The position numbers and the translations under genes were made by a program. From an uncultured Prevotellaceae bacterium (GTDB taxonomy: Bacteria > Bacteroidota > Bacteroidia > Bacteroidales > Muribaculaceae), in contig ONKF01000001.1 in NCBI GenBank assembly GCA_900318335.1, positions 129,567-193,566 on the forward strand: 64,000 nt of DNA. The letters run 5' to 3'. Below are positions 63,856 through 64,000 of the stretch, one piece after another (positions within the stretch are counted from its first letter, which is position 1; every line of letters starts with the position of its first letter). The notes beneath the pieces were generated by a model that saw only the letters and a program-made list of their open reading frames with translations, ran no database searches and had not been told where the DNA came from.

Positions 63856-64000
63856 ATGCGGAACAAATCAATGTGGATGATAGCGCTGGCAGTGCTCATG
63901 CTGACAGCCTGCTCGGGTGGCGACAAGGTGCAGAACCCACAGTTTGCCTTCCTTGAGGATTTGGGAATCTCAATCAATCAGGATCTGCTGCTGGGCGATA
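63856..64000 (+). CDS. Lipoprotein, cut by the right edge
   Basis: The first 48 codons of a lipoprotein: MRNKSMWMIALAVLMLTAC with lipobox LTAC, then SGGDKVQNPQFAFLEDLGI. The frame is open at position 64000. The family cannot be named from this fragment. Confidence 0.7.
   Translation, partial: MRNKSMWMIALAVLMLTACSGGDKVQNPQFAFLEDLGISINQDLLLGD

Overview
This 64 kb window comes from a member of the order Bacteroidales; a Muribaculaceae- or Prevotella-like gut anaerobe is my best guess, inferred from gene families rather than a marker gene. The evidence is a SusC/SusD pair, exported proteins with paired dockerin-like repeats, a fused NuoC-NuoD, lipoproteins with acidic residues after the lipidated Cys, near absence of Shine-Dalgarno sites, and about twenty promoters of the Bacteroidetes type (-33 TTG/TTTG, 19-20 nt, -7 TAnnTTTG). 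Most of these promoters extend to TAnnTTTGC(A/G).

Layout. 1-5.0 kb: a truncated exported protein, a lone REP-like palindrome, a two-gene cassette with overlapping frames, and a secreted leucine-rich-repeat protein. 5.2-22.0 kb (minus): one long energy operon in which the whole F1Fo ATP synthase set (atpD-C-B-E-F-H-A-G) sits between nuoH and nuoI of an 11-subunit complex I (nuoA-B-CD-H ... I-J-K-L-M-N, no nuoEFG). 22.3-28.3 kb: a dockerin/FGE-domain secreted protein and a TonB receptor followed by three paralogous lipoproteins. 28.3-35.4 kb: a tripartite ABC efflux operon (two ABC-2 permeases, a double ATPase, HlyD and TolC proteins) with a divergent AraC regulator. 35.6-38.3 kb: an ECF sigma/membrane protein/Spy-like operon and a winged-helix plus membrane protein pair. 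38.4-39.4 kb: a RAYT transposase flanked by inverted REP pairs. 39.5-52.8 kb: a giant alpha-2-macroglobulin, pfkA, a DUF805 protein, menA-queA, a Ser/Thr-rich exported protein and RNase Z. 53-55.3 kb: acpP-fabF-rnc. 55.5-63.7 kb: membrane and lipoproteins, mtgA, a Fur regulator, susD-susC, rsmD and DUF3822. The right edge cuts a lipoprotein gene.

The most striking architecture is the nuo-atp interleaving, which would place the proton pump and the ATP synthase on one transcript. The most important caution is that several highly conserved genes (nuoH, the nuoK/nuoL junction, nuoM twice, acpP) each lack an internal segment, usually with a frame change. For acpP the missing part holds the phosphopantetheine serine. 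So many lesions in otherwise healthy essential genes look like collapsed sequence in a metagenome assembly rather than biology, and should be resolved before these genes are called pseudogenes or fusions.
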